From Enoplosus armatus (taxonomy: Eukaryota; Chordata; Actinopteri; Centrarchiformes; Enoplosidae), in assembly GCF_043641665.1 (NCBI RefSeq), contig NC_092201.1, positions 5,799,501-5,863,500 on the forward strand: a stretch of 64,000 bases of DNA, given 5' to 3'. Positions 30,070 to 43,630 of the stretch are shown here, one piece after another (positions within the stretch are counted from its first letter, which is position 1; each line of letters begins with the position of its first letter). Below the pieces are notes generated by a model. The model worked only from the letters and a program-made list of their open reading frames with translations, had not been told where the DNA came from and ran no database searches. The position numbers and the translations under genes are program-made.

Positions 30070-32336
30070 TGCATAAGCACAGGATGTAGAGAAGACGATC
30101 CTCTGGCTGTAACGCTGCAGTTTTGTGGTGTGGAGCGTTGCACATGAACACGCACGTGCACAGTGGAAAATCAATACTGGATGATCTCATTGCTGTTTAA
30201 TGGGTAATATTCTCTTGTAGATGACCGGCACTGTACATGGTGACTGTGTGTTTCTCTGTGCTGGAAAGGGAAAACAGTCTCAACCACTTCCCTGAAATGC
30301 TTTGACATAGTTACCCACACATCCAGCCATTAGTTGGATGTCTGCTTCTTCTTTTTGGGATATGTCCAGTAGCCATAACTTTCCTGTAACATACATATAA
30401 CATAAACTATAAATGACAGATGTTTGCATCAGTCCCTCTGAATTTAGGAGCTTAAAGGCTCACGAACAGTAATAGACTTAATAGAGCAGAATACATCACA
30501 ACTCAAACACAAGCTGTGTTTTGAGTAATTAATTATTCAACTGTTATGCAAAAGTGAAATCTACAAAATAAAATGGGAATAAGTATATTTCACCATCAGC
30601 GACTGTTATGTAAATACACTCAGTAAGACTTGACCAGATTACATAGTTAATTAAGCACTAGTAACTCTGGTGCATTATGACATTTCATTGCATTTTTTTT
30701 AATGTTATTGTTCCGATTTTATATGCCGGAGCATGTTAATAAGATAAGAATACCTTATCTTCTGATACAGAGTGCTCATCCAATACCAGTGCTCTCTTTT
30801 CTGTTTACCACAACTCGCTATGATTGAATGAATGTCACTTACAGCAGAAACACTAAATTTTGTAATGACATTGAGGAAGAAACTGTATTTGATATGCATT
30901 GGTCACATCTGGCTGATACACGATCCGCTTAATCAGGTCTGAACTGGCATTGATACCAATGTGGTGGATCAGATCACAGCGTCCCTAATTTTGACAAATC
31001 CTCTGATCTACGCGTACTGTGTTGTGTTTTTTATCAGCTATTGGGTCGGCATTTAGTTTTTTTATTCTTTACCAATCAGGTCTTTAATGCGCACATTGAA
31101 ATTGCACATATGTACACAATGTAGGGAGACACTATATTTATGAGGCTTCAGTTGGATACTCTCTTCTTCTTCTTTTTGAAAATGACCAAAATGAAAGAAA
31201 AGAGTGTAATCTATCGATACATGCAATACATGTTGATATTCATGCAACTTTTCATGGTACTCGCAGTGTGGTAAAGTTCAGCATATCGCTAGTGGTGAAA
31301 GGATAACAGCGTAAAAGTATCTGAATGTGGATTTTTCCTGTCAGCAGCTTTACATACAGACCAATATTAACAGTGAGGATACATTTATGATGACAGCCTG
31401 TGATCGCAGTGTGTACTGTCTGTACAGAGGATGGACGCATGTGCTGCGTGTGACAACATACTGACTGTGATGGAGTGATGCTGATTGAAAGCTGATACAC
31501 TCAAACAGAATGACTCATCGTACAGCAGATGGTGGCTGATCCCTCCTCACTCTCGCTCAATAATGTTCAGGGGGAAAGCCCATCTTGTTTTTTGGGTTGT
31601 GTGTGTGTGTGTGGCTAGGTGTGTTTACCTTCCTCCTCCTTTGCAAACAAACAACCTTTAAGTGGAGTGAAGTGACTCCCAGAGGAGACACACACTCAAA
31701 CACACACTTGTGTATGGACTCTCTGTTTTAATTGGCATCCTCACAGGCGGCCTCCTCCAACGTTTATTTGCTGATGTCTTCACCTGCTCGTGTTGCAGTC
31801 TTTCAGCGGCTCTTTATCGTTGTATCCCCCACAGCATGGGGCTCTGTGTGTGTGTGTAATGGTGTGACTGGTGTCAGTGTCGTCCAATAAGGATGAACAG
31901 CGAGAAAGAAACCCACAAAAAAAACCCCAACTCTGTTTATTTTCCTCAAGTTGTTTCACGGCCGCAACACTTTAGTTCTCTGTTTGCAGAAACGGCAGAT
32001 CTGATGACCAAAACCAAGTCCTGCAGGCTGTGTCTCTGTGTGTGTTTTTGTGAGTCAAAGTGTGTGACATAACCACTGTCCTTACATAACCACCACTAGT
32101 ATTCACGGTTGTGTGTGATGGGGGAATCCAAGAGCTACATGTGGTGCAGGACACCCAAACTGGGTCAAAGGTTAACTGTGGAGAATGCAAGTCATATTAA
32201 GGGTTGGATTAAGAGGACTACACACTCACACACAACCTATAAACATCTGTGTCACCAATTATTGCGTATATGGTATTTACCTTTAATTTGGAGCTTTATG
32301 TACAATGTATGTCTCATAAAGAGTGGGCAATATGGA

Positions 32337-32378
32337 TATATATATATATATTTATATATATATATATATATATATATT
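32337..32378 (+). repeat. (TA)n microsatellite
   Basis: About 20 TA units with one T interruption, next to a family-3 repeat. Confidence 0.95.
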
Positions 32379-32384
32379 GTGCTA

Positions 32385-32585
32385 AACAGCTGAAATGATT
32401 AGCAAAATAATTGATTGACAAACATAATAATATTACATTGACAAACATGTAATATTAATAATTTTAAAAAATGCCCAAACTTTTCTTGTTCTGGTCTCTC
32501 AAATGCAATGATTTGATGTTTTTCCTGTGTAACCGTAGACAAATTTATATTGTCTGACACTCAGGAAACCCAGGCGAGACTCTGA
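32385..32585 (-). repeat. Dispersed repeat family 3, copy 4
   Basis: Minus-strand degenerate copy (agctgaaatgattagcaaaa, aaaataattgattgacaaac, ctggtctctcaaatgcaatg). Confidence 0.5.
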
Positions 32586-32910
32586 TTTTGCCCCCAAAAA
32601 TCTTCCAGTGGTTAATCTAAAAATGTTAAAAAAAATCTGATTCTGATTCTGATCTAGAGTGTTTTTGCATTTTCTTTTTAAATCTTATTTTCACCTGGAT
32701 AAAGTTTGAAAATGATCCTGGAACATGGCAGCTTTTTTGTATAGATGCATTATTATGTGCAGCAGGAGTCATTCAGTTTGGCATTCGTATTTGCTTTAGT
32801 TTGGGTTCAACAGTGGCGTCAGTGTATTGAGTTTGTCTGGAGCCGCACTGATCACGAGGCGATGAAGGTGTGAAAGTGTGTGTGTACGTATGTGCATGTA
32901 TGTGCATGTA

Positions 32911-32936
32911 TGTGTGTGTGTGTGTGTGTGTGTGTG
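32911..32936 (+). repeat. (TG)n microsatellite
   Basis: About 13 units, preceded by tgcatgta repeats. Confidence 0.92.
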
Positions 32937-33031
32937 ATCAAACTCAGAGGCTTCTTACATCTCCATTAGGGTCCGAGCCAAACTCTGCTGCAGCATCCTG
33001 CCAAGACACTGAGACCTCCATACTCGCCAAG

Positions 33032-33053
33032 ACACACACACACACACACACAC
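33032..33053 (+). repeat. (CA)n microsatellite
   Basis: About 11 units, followed by a CT-rich region to about 33360. Confidence 0.92.
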
Positions 33054-33550
33054 TCTCTCTCTCCTGCACTCTAAGCCTCTGTCTCTCTTTGTTCCTTCCT
33101 CAATCTAAGCCTTTGTTTTTTTTTCTGAGTCTCAAATCTCTGTCTCTCTCTCCCTCCATCTGGTGCCCTGGATTCTCTGTCAATATCTCTCTCTGGCTTC
33201 CTCCTCCATCACTCACTTCACTCCACAATCTCCCTCCTCCCTCTGCTCCTCTAAGAGGAGTCCAGAGACAGACGGCCCAGCCTCCCTACTGTCGCTCTTT
33301 ATCGTTTTCTCCTCCCACTGCTCCCTACCTATCAAAAACTGCTCCCTTCTCTCTCTCACGTCTCACGTCGCACAACATCTGTTATCACCACGTGGGAGCA
33401 TATTTTACCCATCATGCCTCTCGGTGTGACATCAGTGTTGGTTGATGGTGGAAAATGGGGAATTCGGGGAATCCACAGCTCTTCTGAGAACTGCTCCCCC
33501 CCCGACAACTACAACCTGAGATTTATTAGTATTGTCCAGGTCAGTGATGT

Positions 33551-33567
33551 CCATCCATCCATCCATT
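33551..33567 (+). repeat. (CATC)n with repeat fragment
   Basis: ccatccatccatccatt followed by ttctacagctcgtccggggc, a combination typical of the edge of a teleost retroelement fragment. Too short to classify. Confidence 0.45.
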
Positions 33568-35952
33568 TTCTACAGCTCGTCCGGGGCCGGTGTGGCCCAA
33601 CCCAGTGGAGTGATATATTGGGGAATAAAACTGTGACTGAGCTATGACCTCCAGGTGGTGATTGTAAATGTAACACAACATCACAAATATAAACAAATAA
33701 GTGAATGAAATGATTGTTTTTATAGGCATATGTACAAATGTTTTTAGCTCTCTCTGTGCATTTTGTAATGTACAGGATATTCAATAGACGTATTAGCATA
33801 GCTTAGCTTTATTAACTTGGTGTGTAAGTGAAAAAGTAACAGATCTGCTCAAATGCCTTCTTAGACCTGTTTAAGTGTGTTAGGACTAAATGCAAAGCAA
33901 ATGCATTTTGACTCCAGTTCACGAGCGTAAAGAAAAACAAGAGAGACTGGAGGAAATAAACAGAAAGCACTGGAGTTCCTGGTCAATTTATGAGATTGAT
34001 CTCATATAACTAGCTAGTAATAGCTAACATATGGTACAGTTGGTACATTAGCTGTTTGTGGTAAATAACCACAGACAAAAACAGTTCAGCAAGACAAATT
34101 CACATGAATAAAGTGAATGTAAATGAATGACAAATGCTTTCTTGAGTTTGTCTGACTGTGTGAGTGGCATGTTGGGTGGGATTGGCTAATATGCAGCTTG
34201 GTTGCCAGATTTGGCAGTGCTCACTTGGACGATGACGGCTGAGATTTAGCTTTGGTCAGCAGAACTCGGGCCAACTTTGGGCTAGAGTCGACCCTTGGAG
34301 TTTTGGCATGTTATTAATTATGAGTCTGGCATGAATGTGGCAACAAGATGTGCTAGATTTAGGCTGTTTGGCACAACACCTTTGGCTGCCTGAGTAATTC
34401 GTTTGGTTTACTTTTCCTCAAGAAGACTATAAAGGAGGATATACATACACTTCATTTGCAATTTAAAAGGTGGACAAAGTGGATTTAAGTAGCTTTTGTT
34501 GTTTATTTTTGACATCCAAACTCCAGACATCAGTGTTTGTTCAGAAAACCCCCTCTTATATGAATTCGAATCAAAAATCCAAATAAAATATCAAATCCTC
34601 AGTTATTCTTAAGAGATAAGAAACTTGAAATGTTTGTCGAAGTGGTTTTAGAAGAACATATAAAGTTATAAGCCTTAGCTGTTGTAAAATCTGTGTCACT
34701 CACAGCTTGGCTTGTTGCATAAATGCGTCATGAAAGACGTAATTCATGCTGGTAATGTGCTAAATCCATTACCAGGAGGGTGTTGCTGGGAATTTCTCGT
34801 TAATTTAATTCTCTCACAACTTTGCCCTTTGTTAGCTTCAACATAAGTAGATTTTGCACACTTCCTGTTTGGTCCTGAAGAGGCAAACATGTTGATACAG
34901 AGTGGAGGAGACACAGAGGCAACATGCAGCTGGAGGATGGAGGGAGAGGTGTGTCGTCCAGTCTGTCACACTAATCTACAAGTCTGTGACCCCACATAAC
35001 ACTGCAAGTGTTGTGGAGACACACACACACATTCCACCCGGCTCCCTGCTCTCTGATAGATGGCAGTAGTTAATGAAGCGCTGCTTTTGAAGTAGATAAG
35101 ATGTGGAGAGAAGAGGGCTAGAAATGCTAATGTCATTATGTGGTTAGGGCAAGGGCTACGCTGGAAGGCATTGGGGGGAAGTTGTGCATGTAAGTGTGAG
35201 AGTGTGTTTTGTAGGGGTGGGACTCATATAAGCTTTTGAAGTCCAATCCTGATATCTTTTTAAATGACAAGACTGTGTTGTGTGCACATATTCAGCATCT
35301 TTGAGTTTGGCCGTTTTCATGCCAAAAGCTCCCACTTGCCAAATTCTTATTCCTGTCATTTAAGCCATAAAACTCACAGGGTAATAGGCTACTACGACAA
35401 CTACTACTGCTACTAATAATAATGCTGATAATACACACCCATGCAGTCTTGTTGTATCTAAATACAACATTAAAATCAATCAATTAAATGGATTTTTATT
35501 TGTCTTAGTTTTGGCCCTAATAACTAGTTTAATTGCTTTATATGTGGGGACACAACAGCGGCAATAGGTCAGAGGTCAGGAGGTTGAGCAACACAAGCAA
35601 ATCAGATGATGAGACGCGTTGTAAACAGTTCAGCCGTATTATCGAAACCACTTTTCTGAAAGTGAAAATTGAGGTCTTTCCCAAGCATTTATTAGATTTT
35701 ACAGAGCTGTTTCCTGGTTCATCTTTGACCTGCTGTACTTACTGTATATTTGCTCTCGACCAAATAGTCCCAGCAACTTAAATACCCAATGGAGTTCAAC
35801 TCAGGAACTAAAAGTCTGTTTTCACTGCATCTGTAGAACTGTGAAGATCAGGCAAATTAGGCTGATAAAGGTTTAAAAAATAGCAGCTTTTTTGAGACCA
35901 CGTTTACTTAAAAGTCACTCTTTCTCTGATCTTGCACTTATTTTAGATTAGT

Positions 35953-36052
35953 TGAACCAAAACTAATGCCAAAGGTTTTGGAATGAGATATTCAACAATC
36001 CCATATGGGTGTAATTTTTGGGTGTCCTCATACTTTTGTCCGTGTAGTATAT
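35953..36052 (-). mobile_element. Tc1/mariner-like element terminus
   Basis: On the minus strand, from about 36052, it begins tatactacacggacaaaagt and continues with atgaggacaccc, the form of the terminal inverted repeat of a widespread teleost Tc1-like family. The inner part (ccaaaggttttggaatgaga on the + strand) also fits. The other end was not found, so this is a truncated remnant. Confidence 0.55.
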
Positions 36053-36178
36053 ACACACAAGCCAGTTCATCATCTTTCCCCTCTCCACAACTGGTGCAGT
36101 ATCTCCTCTGAAGCAGCCAGTGCCGTGACAAACGAGTATAGAAACATTAAAGAGACATGAATCATGAGTACACATCAG

Positions 36179-36181
<3 letters not shown>

Positions 36182-36209
<28 letters not shown>
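36182..36209 (+). repeat. (CA)n microsatellite
   Basis: About 14 units. Confidence 0.94.
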
Positions 36210-36211
<2 letters not shown>

Positions 36212-37250
36212 TGAAATATACATGTGAAATGACATGCAGAAAGAGAGCGGCGGAGTGAGACAGAAACTGTAAAAAGAGAGCAATTTCAACCATATGGCAC
36301 TGCAGTTTAAAATGAAAAAAGCTCCAGAAACTCTTTCATCTTTATTCTGTGCAAATATGGAGGTTTCCCAATTATGCAGCACTCCCTCAGTCTCTTTGTC
36401 ACACACACACAGCTAATCACCTAAGATTAGTGTGCGACTGAACACCTCTCCAGCTTCTCACAAAAAGACTCCATATGAATATTAAACACAAATTCAGACT
36501 GCATGTGTGTGTTCTCCTGACATATGGCTGCTTACAGGTGCCTTATGTAATTTGTCACCAGGTGTGTGGATAACAGTGGCCTTTACCTGTATGAGTGATG
36601 GAGCTGAAGGCTGAGTTTACAGTATGTGTGTGTGTGTGTGAGAGTGTGTGTGATACCTAGCCAGGCTGTGATGGCCTCTTTAATTGCCTCCGTGATTGAT
36701 TCCCCACTCGTCTTCTCCTCGGTGCTGACATCGAGAGAGCGCGTGCAGAGCAACCAGGAAGTGAATTATCTTGAGCTGACAGCTTCCCACGGGATATACA
36801 TTTCCCAGCAGGCTTTGCTGATGCCAACGGATTTCCTCTTGTTGTCTTTTCCTCTCACGGTCGCCGTCTCACACTCAAACAGAAGCAATGCAGCATCATG
36901 AGGATATGTGGATATAATGTATTCACATAGACATATACACTCCATGTCCACCCACACATAGCTAACACAACATGTATGATTTAGAGCCAGAAACTGTCCT
37001 TATTTACATTACAAGTCTCTCTGGTCCCTTTCCAGAGCTTAATTTGTTCAGATTGAATGTATGAAGCAATGGTTACTTAATATTCCTTCGTAAAATTCCC
37101 TTTTATCTGCTAAAACCTGTGAGAAGAAACCTGAAATGCATGTAATAGCCTTGGAGTTTAAATAATAATAATGTAGAGCTATGCTAGCGACTCTGTGAAT
37201 CTGTACTGAGACACAGTGGTGCTTTGAGCCATCTGCTAATTTCAGGTGTT

Positions 37251-37269
37251 TAACCCTAACCCTAACCCT
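37251..37269 (+). repeat. Interstitial telomere-like repeat, three units
   Basis: TAACCCTAACCCTAACCCT, three units of the vertebrate telomere hexamer, directly before a family-2 repeat. Confidence 0.85.
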
Positions 37270-37282
37270 TGGACAAATATTG

Positions 37283-37446
37283 ACCTTACGATGGCACTAG
37301 ATGAAAAGTCAGAGGATCACCAAAGTTATTACACTTCATCCTCGAGGGACCATGAATGTCTGTACGAAATTTCATGGCAATCCATCCAATAGTTGAGACA
37401 TTCAGATATTTCTGGACCAAAGTGGTGGACCGACAGACCATCTGAT
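37283..37446 (-). repeat. Dispersed repeat family 2, copy 3
   Basis: Minus-strand copy. The + strand reads gatggcactagatgaaaagt, gggaccatgaatgtctgtac, and aatccatccaatagttgaga. Confidence 0.75.
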
Positions 37447-38270
37447 TGCCAGTAACTGAGGACAAATACAGTAAAAGATTCCACTGTAGGTAAAAGCAAG
37501 TTGGAAAAGATGTGTTTTAACTATTTAAGTTGTAAGAAAGGCTGTTCCAGAGTCTGGGGTAAGCCGAGTTTAGATCAAAATGTATTCCTATAACAAGGCT
37601 TTACCTTCCTCCATTACAGGTGAGTGCAGGTAGACATTTGAAAAGTTCATTGAAGAGGCTGACTTGCAAATTTAAAAAGTTATATTAGTTTCTGGATGGG
37701 AAAAACTTTAAATCTCAATATTTCCAACTTAAACTACTCTGAATGCAGATGGAGCGCCATCCAGCGCCGCAATTCACCCCTCTCCTCCCGTACGATTCTA
37801 ACTCCATCACCAGCGTACTCTGTCTTCTTGATAATGAGCCTCAATAACTGGACGCTTTCCATAAGTCTGTCTCGCCATAACCTCATCCTTCGTTTCCCCT
37901 GGCCAACGAGAACTATGTGATGAATGAGTCTTTTTAAAAAAGATATCAAATATTCATCTACCCCCAAACTACTGAATGAAAAATTGAGAATATATCATTC
38001 ACCGAGTGCTCATTTTACGTTCCCCTACTCCCAAATTCAGAATTCACTTATCCCCGACAAGCAGCGAGGCTCACAAAGCAGCCCGGGTATGAGTTATCCT
38101 GGTAGATTGTTTTATGCATGACGGTTAAGTGCGAGATTCTTTTGAATGATGGGAAGGCAAATCAGTATCCAAAAAAGCTTTCTTACTCATGATTAGACTT
38201 GCCTGTGGTGCATTATTTTGGACGTTTACTAAGATTGGAGACACGGGAAGAAAACGGAGGGGATGACAAG

Positions 38271-38305
38271 GGGGGGGGGGTATTTAATTTTTTTCTGCCC
38301 CCCCC
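38271..38305. repeat. G10/C8 inverted homopolymer pair
   Basis: Ten G (38271-38280) and eight C (38298-38305) separated by a 17-base AT-rich spacer; the strands could pair as a hairpin. Confidence 0.9.
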
Positions 38306-41300
38306 AACTGTCTTTGTTCCTAACTGTAATTGAAGTGAAGTGCTTTCCAAGAGGGAGAGAGGGAGAGGTTGTCTCCCTCTCTCCAAAAAAGACAAGACAG
38401 GAAAAAGACTTTTGGATGAATAAAGAGTGTGTTTGTGTGTGTTGGGGGGAGGGGAAGGAATGATAGAAAGTTCTGAATGTGGGTATGAAGGTGTTGTGTG
38501 TCTCTGGCTTCAGGCTGTATATGCTGCACATTCACACACCTGGCAACCCCGAGGGACAGGTCTTCAAATTATAAATCTAACCTCCTCGCACACACAACCT
38601 TTCTCTCACCCCTTCACCCCTTCACTCTTTTTTCCTCTTTCCACCCTCTTCTTTCCATCCTTCCTCGAGTTCTTCATCTGTTATGTAGACCTAAAAATGA
38701 TTTAAAGGAATAGCAAGAGAACTTTATTAAGTAAAAAAAACAAGATGTTTACCCTGTTTTCCTAAAATGATGTCCATATATAACACATTTTCATAAAAAA
38801 AAGGGGTTTTGTAGGAAATGTAACGCCACCTGGACTGTTCACTGCCGATTCATTTCATTGTGTCAGATTATCGGTCAGCCCCACCACAGGTCCAACGCTG
38901 GAAAGGTGTAGCGTAAGGGGAGGTTTCAGACGCTGTTAGATGATCCGATAAGCACCTTGTTTGACGGATACCAATGCCTTGAACCACATGGGATGAAGGT
39001 CACAAAACCTGGTCTGAGCTCCTGAGTCCTGAGCTTTGTACATTCACAACTCACAACCCACGACTTCTGTTCAGTAGTTATTTGCTCCGTTGTATTTATG
39101 CTATCAATTCTTTTGTTTTCTTTCCATTAAAGGTTTTTTTTTTTAATCTTAGCAGATATTTGTCTCTTTCATTGACCCTTGGCAAGTACAAAACTAGCAT
39201 CAATACAAACCCCTCGTCCCTCCGTCTCTGCTTCTGACTCACTCTCAGTATAACAGGAGACACTGGAGCTCTGCTGAGTAAGCACTCCTAAATCTTGAAC
39301 TTGTGAATACAGCAGAGCCCCCCTGCAGAATTCAGCCTACGCACCAACCCTTTGTGTGTGTGATTATGCGTGTGTGGCGCCCGTCTTTCCTCATGTCCTC
39401 CAGTGTCTTTCCTTTCTGTCTCTCTTCTTGTCTCTTTTTTGCTTGTTGTGCACGCTTGTATTTCTTTATTGTTGGTCCATGCATTCTTCTTCTTCGCCTC
39501 TTTGTCTGTATCTGGCAACGTGTGTGTCTGTCTGCTCCCTGTCTGTCTTTCTGGCTTCTCCACACAGCCAAAAGGATTTTTATAGCCTCTCCCCTGCGTC
39601 TCCACCCCCACGCCCCACTCGTTTTTCTGTCTCTTTTTTTTTTTGAAGTGGATGAGTAAATGAATCTCTTTGTCTTGCACTGTAGTGTAACCCGCTAATC
39701 AGGCCATTCACTGATTACATGCTTCACGCTAATCATGTATGCGTGTGTCTGACTGTGTGCATGTGCAATGCCTTTGTGATGGCGTTCATGTTTGTGTGCG
39801 TAAGTCATTTGGTCTGGTATAACAGCGAGGGGCATGAGTTGACACTAAGCCTTCTTCACGGTGTCTGTTGTCATCTCATTGTTCGTGGTGCAAAAATGCA
39901 AAATGCAACACACTGAATCTGGAAAAATGATGTATTTACAGCGAGTTCCTGCTGTGTTTTTTGTTACCTGCATGGCTGTGTTTGGGAATGTGTGTGTTTG
40001 TGTGTGTGTATGTGAGAGAGAAAGAGAGATGAAGGGGTAGAGGAGCGAGGTAGGAGGGATGAGGAGGAGGAGGAAGAGGAAGGATGCGAGGGGAGTGGAG
40101 GGGTGTAGAGGGGGAAAACCAATTATCGTCCAGATAACAGGCAGGCTATGGATTTTCTACCAGGCCTCTTCTGCAGCTCTTCCATTCTGTTTCTTTCTAT
40201 ATCTATTTCTGCCTCTCCGCCTCTGTAGTAAATTTAAATTCCAATTCAGGGGAGCTTTATTGACATGACAGAAAATCCCAGTATTCGAAACGGTATAGAC
40301 TCTATAATATACTGTGTTGTTTTTGGCTCAGAGTGTGTGTGTGTTGTCTGATATATACAGGAGATGGCCTGTTGAAATGTGTCAGACAACAGAGACTGAC
40401 ATTTTGTCAATATTCCCCCCTGTTTGTGTGTGAGTCACCGTGACCAGCAGGCAGTCACATTATCTAATCTGCATTGTCATGTTGCCCTTCTGCATTAGCG
40501 GGTTTTGTGTCCTTGACAGTTGCGTCCGCAGTCTACAGCCTCTCAATGAGGGCTTTGGGATTTTACAGAAAGATATTGTCTGATCTGTCAAACATCAATT
40601 AGAAAAATTGCTGCCTGTTTTTTATAAATCATTGATAAACTGTCACATAATCAGATTCTTTGCAGTTGTGGCAAAATGTACCTAGCAAAAGCTGGCACCG
40701 TAACAGTGCGGCGAAGGGTAAATATGCATCTTGGGCTACAAAAAAGTGACTTAAGGGTCTATTCAGTATCAGTAATCTTACAACAAAGTGACAGAATTGA
40801 AAATGTTGATTACAAATTTAGTGTGACTTTGGAAGTAGTCTTCCTCTACTCACAAGTGCTACCTTGACAATTAGCTACGTAACTATGCTAACAAGGTAGT
40901 TGGCTAGCTAGCAAGGTAAAAGTTTATTCACACAAGAAGCAACTTTGCACTCAAAGTTAAAATGAGTCATTTAAAGTACTCATTTGCTGTACATTTATTA
41001 ATTTACAGTGTAGAAGAAGAAAAATGTCAGATGTTTTGGTGTTAGCTAATTCAGTCTGACCAGTGTGCTTTGCTAGCTGGACATATTTGTCATGGTGTAA
41101 ACGCATCAGTGAAACGAGGGAAAGTATAGTGCTCCTTCAGTTAACAGCAGCCTGTTAAAGAGCTTATATATGGCTGTTAATTGAGCCTATTTATGAAATA
41201 AATGAAGGTAATAATCATTTTGGATTAGCATAAATGTGTGACAACATGTCATCTCATCGTCTTTGCAGTCACTGCTTTCAAATTAAGCTAGTGACATGCT

Positions 41301-41537
41301 ACGCTAATTTTATTTTGAAAGCACGGCAGCAGTCACACAGCATCTGGAGCAAGTAGACGTGCTCAGTGTTTGTCAAAACTCAGTCTAGTAACAAATGGAA
41401 GATGCAGAGAGAGACAAAATATGCCACCAGAAAAGAGAAGAAGAGATATTTTACAAAATGAACAAGGAGGCAACATTATTGTATAATTCCGAAAGCATGA
41501 CATGCTCAGTAAAAGCTAGGCTTTGATCAGTAAAATT

Positions 41538-41800
41538 AAAGGGTTAGGTCACCCAAATCTAAGCATGCAAGTAGTTTTCGGATATCAATCTCGGAGATTT
41601 CTGCGGCCAACCCAATACAATGGTGGTGTTTGTTGTTGCACATAGCTTTGGAAAATTACTATAAATATTATATTTTTTTATTTATCTCTTTCCAGGAAAA
41701 CATGTGCTATTCTTAAGATGAACAGTTTTCATTGGAACAACTTTCAACGGAAGAAATAGTCCCTGAAAACTGTTGACAGCGTGTTTTGAGTAATGGGGAG
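41538..41800 (+). repeat. Degenerate dispersed teleost repeat
   Basis: Starts aaagggttaggtcacccaaa and has tctctttccaggaaaacatg and ggaagaaatagtccctgaaa. The order of these motifs agrees with a common fish repeat I recall; class unknown and borders approximate. Confidence 0.4.
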
Positions 41801-42904
41801 GCTGATTCTGGAAGGAAAATTGCCATTGAAATATCATAAATTTGCTGAGACACATTTCTTATATTTAGTCTATAAATTGGATGGACAAAATTTCACAATT
41901 TCCTGTCAGTATAACACAATACAATTCAACAGCCTCAAGCCAAAGTTGAAAACAAAAAATAAACACTATAACGTAAGGATTCATTGCAAGACTGTTGTAT
42001 TAGACTGCATTAGTTTTATCAAACTGTACCTAATAAACTGGCAACTGTACGTTGGTTTTACCATAGTAATATTAAAATAATGGATGTCTTCACTGCAAAA
42101 GCTTACAAAAATAGCTTCCAAAAACAGCGTGTTTCATATCTCCCAATATGAATTAATATGAAGTGGATTTACAACAAGCTGTACAGTGACTCATCATTTC
42201 ATTAGTATTAATCTTGACTTTTCCATTATCCCCTGTTTTCTTCTTCATTTCTCTGTCCTTCTTTTTGGCTCGTCTCTCCTCATTTCTCTATCGTCCCATC
42301 TTTAGAGCTGAATCACTGCCCTCTCTCTTTCTCTCTATTCCTGCATGTCTCTCGCTCCATCTGTCCCCTGGGCTGCCTGCTTTTAGACTTTCAGAAACTC
42401 TTTAAAAGGCTCTTTTCTCAAACACACACTTGACCTCACTGCTCTCTGATCGCTGCTCTGGACACACACATCTATCTACGCACATGAATGTTTCACTCTG
42501 CAGTGTTTACACACTTCATTTGAAGCAGCCAATAATGCGCCTGCAATCGTTAAATGTATCAGGGTGAATGTCAGTGATATTTCAGTCTGTTGAGCATCTA
42601 AAGAGCCTGAGAGACAGAGAGAGAAAGATCTGTCGGCCCTCTCATCTGTTTGAAAATGTCATCATACTGCTTTTCATCCTTTCATCCAGCGTTCTGTCTC
42701 TCATCCTGCTCTGTAATAATAAACAAATAACAAATCATATGTCTAGTTTTGAGCACAGTGGAATCTTAGAGTTAAACAAACTTAATATTTTAAGATGCAG
42801 GTTGGATCACTTCGTAGTCAACAGTGTCCACAGACATGAAACATACATTGTGTTTGTGTATGCCTGTATAGATGGATGACAAATTAAAGGAAAAGCGTGT
42901 CTTT

Positions 42905-43108
42905 TGTAAAGTGGGCCACCATAAACTGCCAGAACAGCTTTAACGCTCCCTGGTATTGATCGCCGAAGTTTCTATAACTCTACTGGAGAGGTGAACACCA
43001 CTCTTACTCATATATATATATATATATATTCCCTCATTTGGTGTTTTGACGGTGGTGGAGAGCACTGTTTAACACGTTGGTCCAAAATCTTTCATTGACG
43101 TCTACAAA
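42905..43108 (+). mobile_element. DNA-transposon-like repeat, left part (interrupted)
   Basis: Contains ccagaacagctttaacgctc, tttctataactctactggag, and ccctcatttggtgttttgac, in the order of a common teleost Tc1-like non-autonomous repeat. A (TA) array sits inside it at 43010-43029. The expected continuation resumes only at 43583. Confidence 0.5.
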
Positions 43109-43582
43109 ACCACGCTTACTATCTGGCTTTGCCGTTAGCGGCTGCTGCAACAATAAACTTCAACTTCAGAACAGAAAGTCAAGCTGAATCCACAAGCCTC
43201 AGCTCCATTAAATCAATTTCACTGCTAAAAGATAAGCGGCCTGCCTGCACAGGGCCAATGATGAGCCGGAAAGTCAGCGTCACCGTGACGGCTGCCTGCA
43301 GTGTGACACTGCTGGCCAACTAGCCTCTTGCTAGCTGGGTGTTTTGCACAACAATTTCATGTATTTCAGATGTTTATTAAATTATGTATTTCATCTGAAT
43401 AACTTCCACATTACATAGTCTAATTTCATTTGATGACTGACAAGTGTGATCAATCCAAACATCCGTGCTTTCAACGACAGTGTAAATGCAGTTCAGTTCA
43501 GTTTCATTCAGTTAGACTCTGCTTCCACAGTGACGGCGGCAATACGAGAGAAGACACCACATAAATCAGCCTTTAGATTAGT

Positions 43583-43630
43583 CTATATGATGCACATCAT
43601 TTTCACAATCATCAAACCATTCAGTGACTC
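43583..43630 (+). mobile_element. DNA-transposon-like repeat, right part
   Basis: gatgcacatcattttcacaa, then catcaaaccattcagtgact, which in related fish copies lies shortly after the segment ending near 43108. About 475 bp of other sequence lies between the two parts. Confidence 0.45.

Noticed and set aside
41793..42080. 95-codon open frame in anks1b intron 1
   Set aside because: AT-rich, begins in a dispersed repeat, and shows no recognisable domain.
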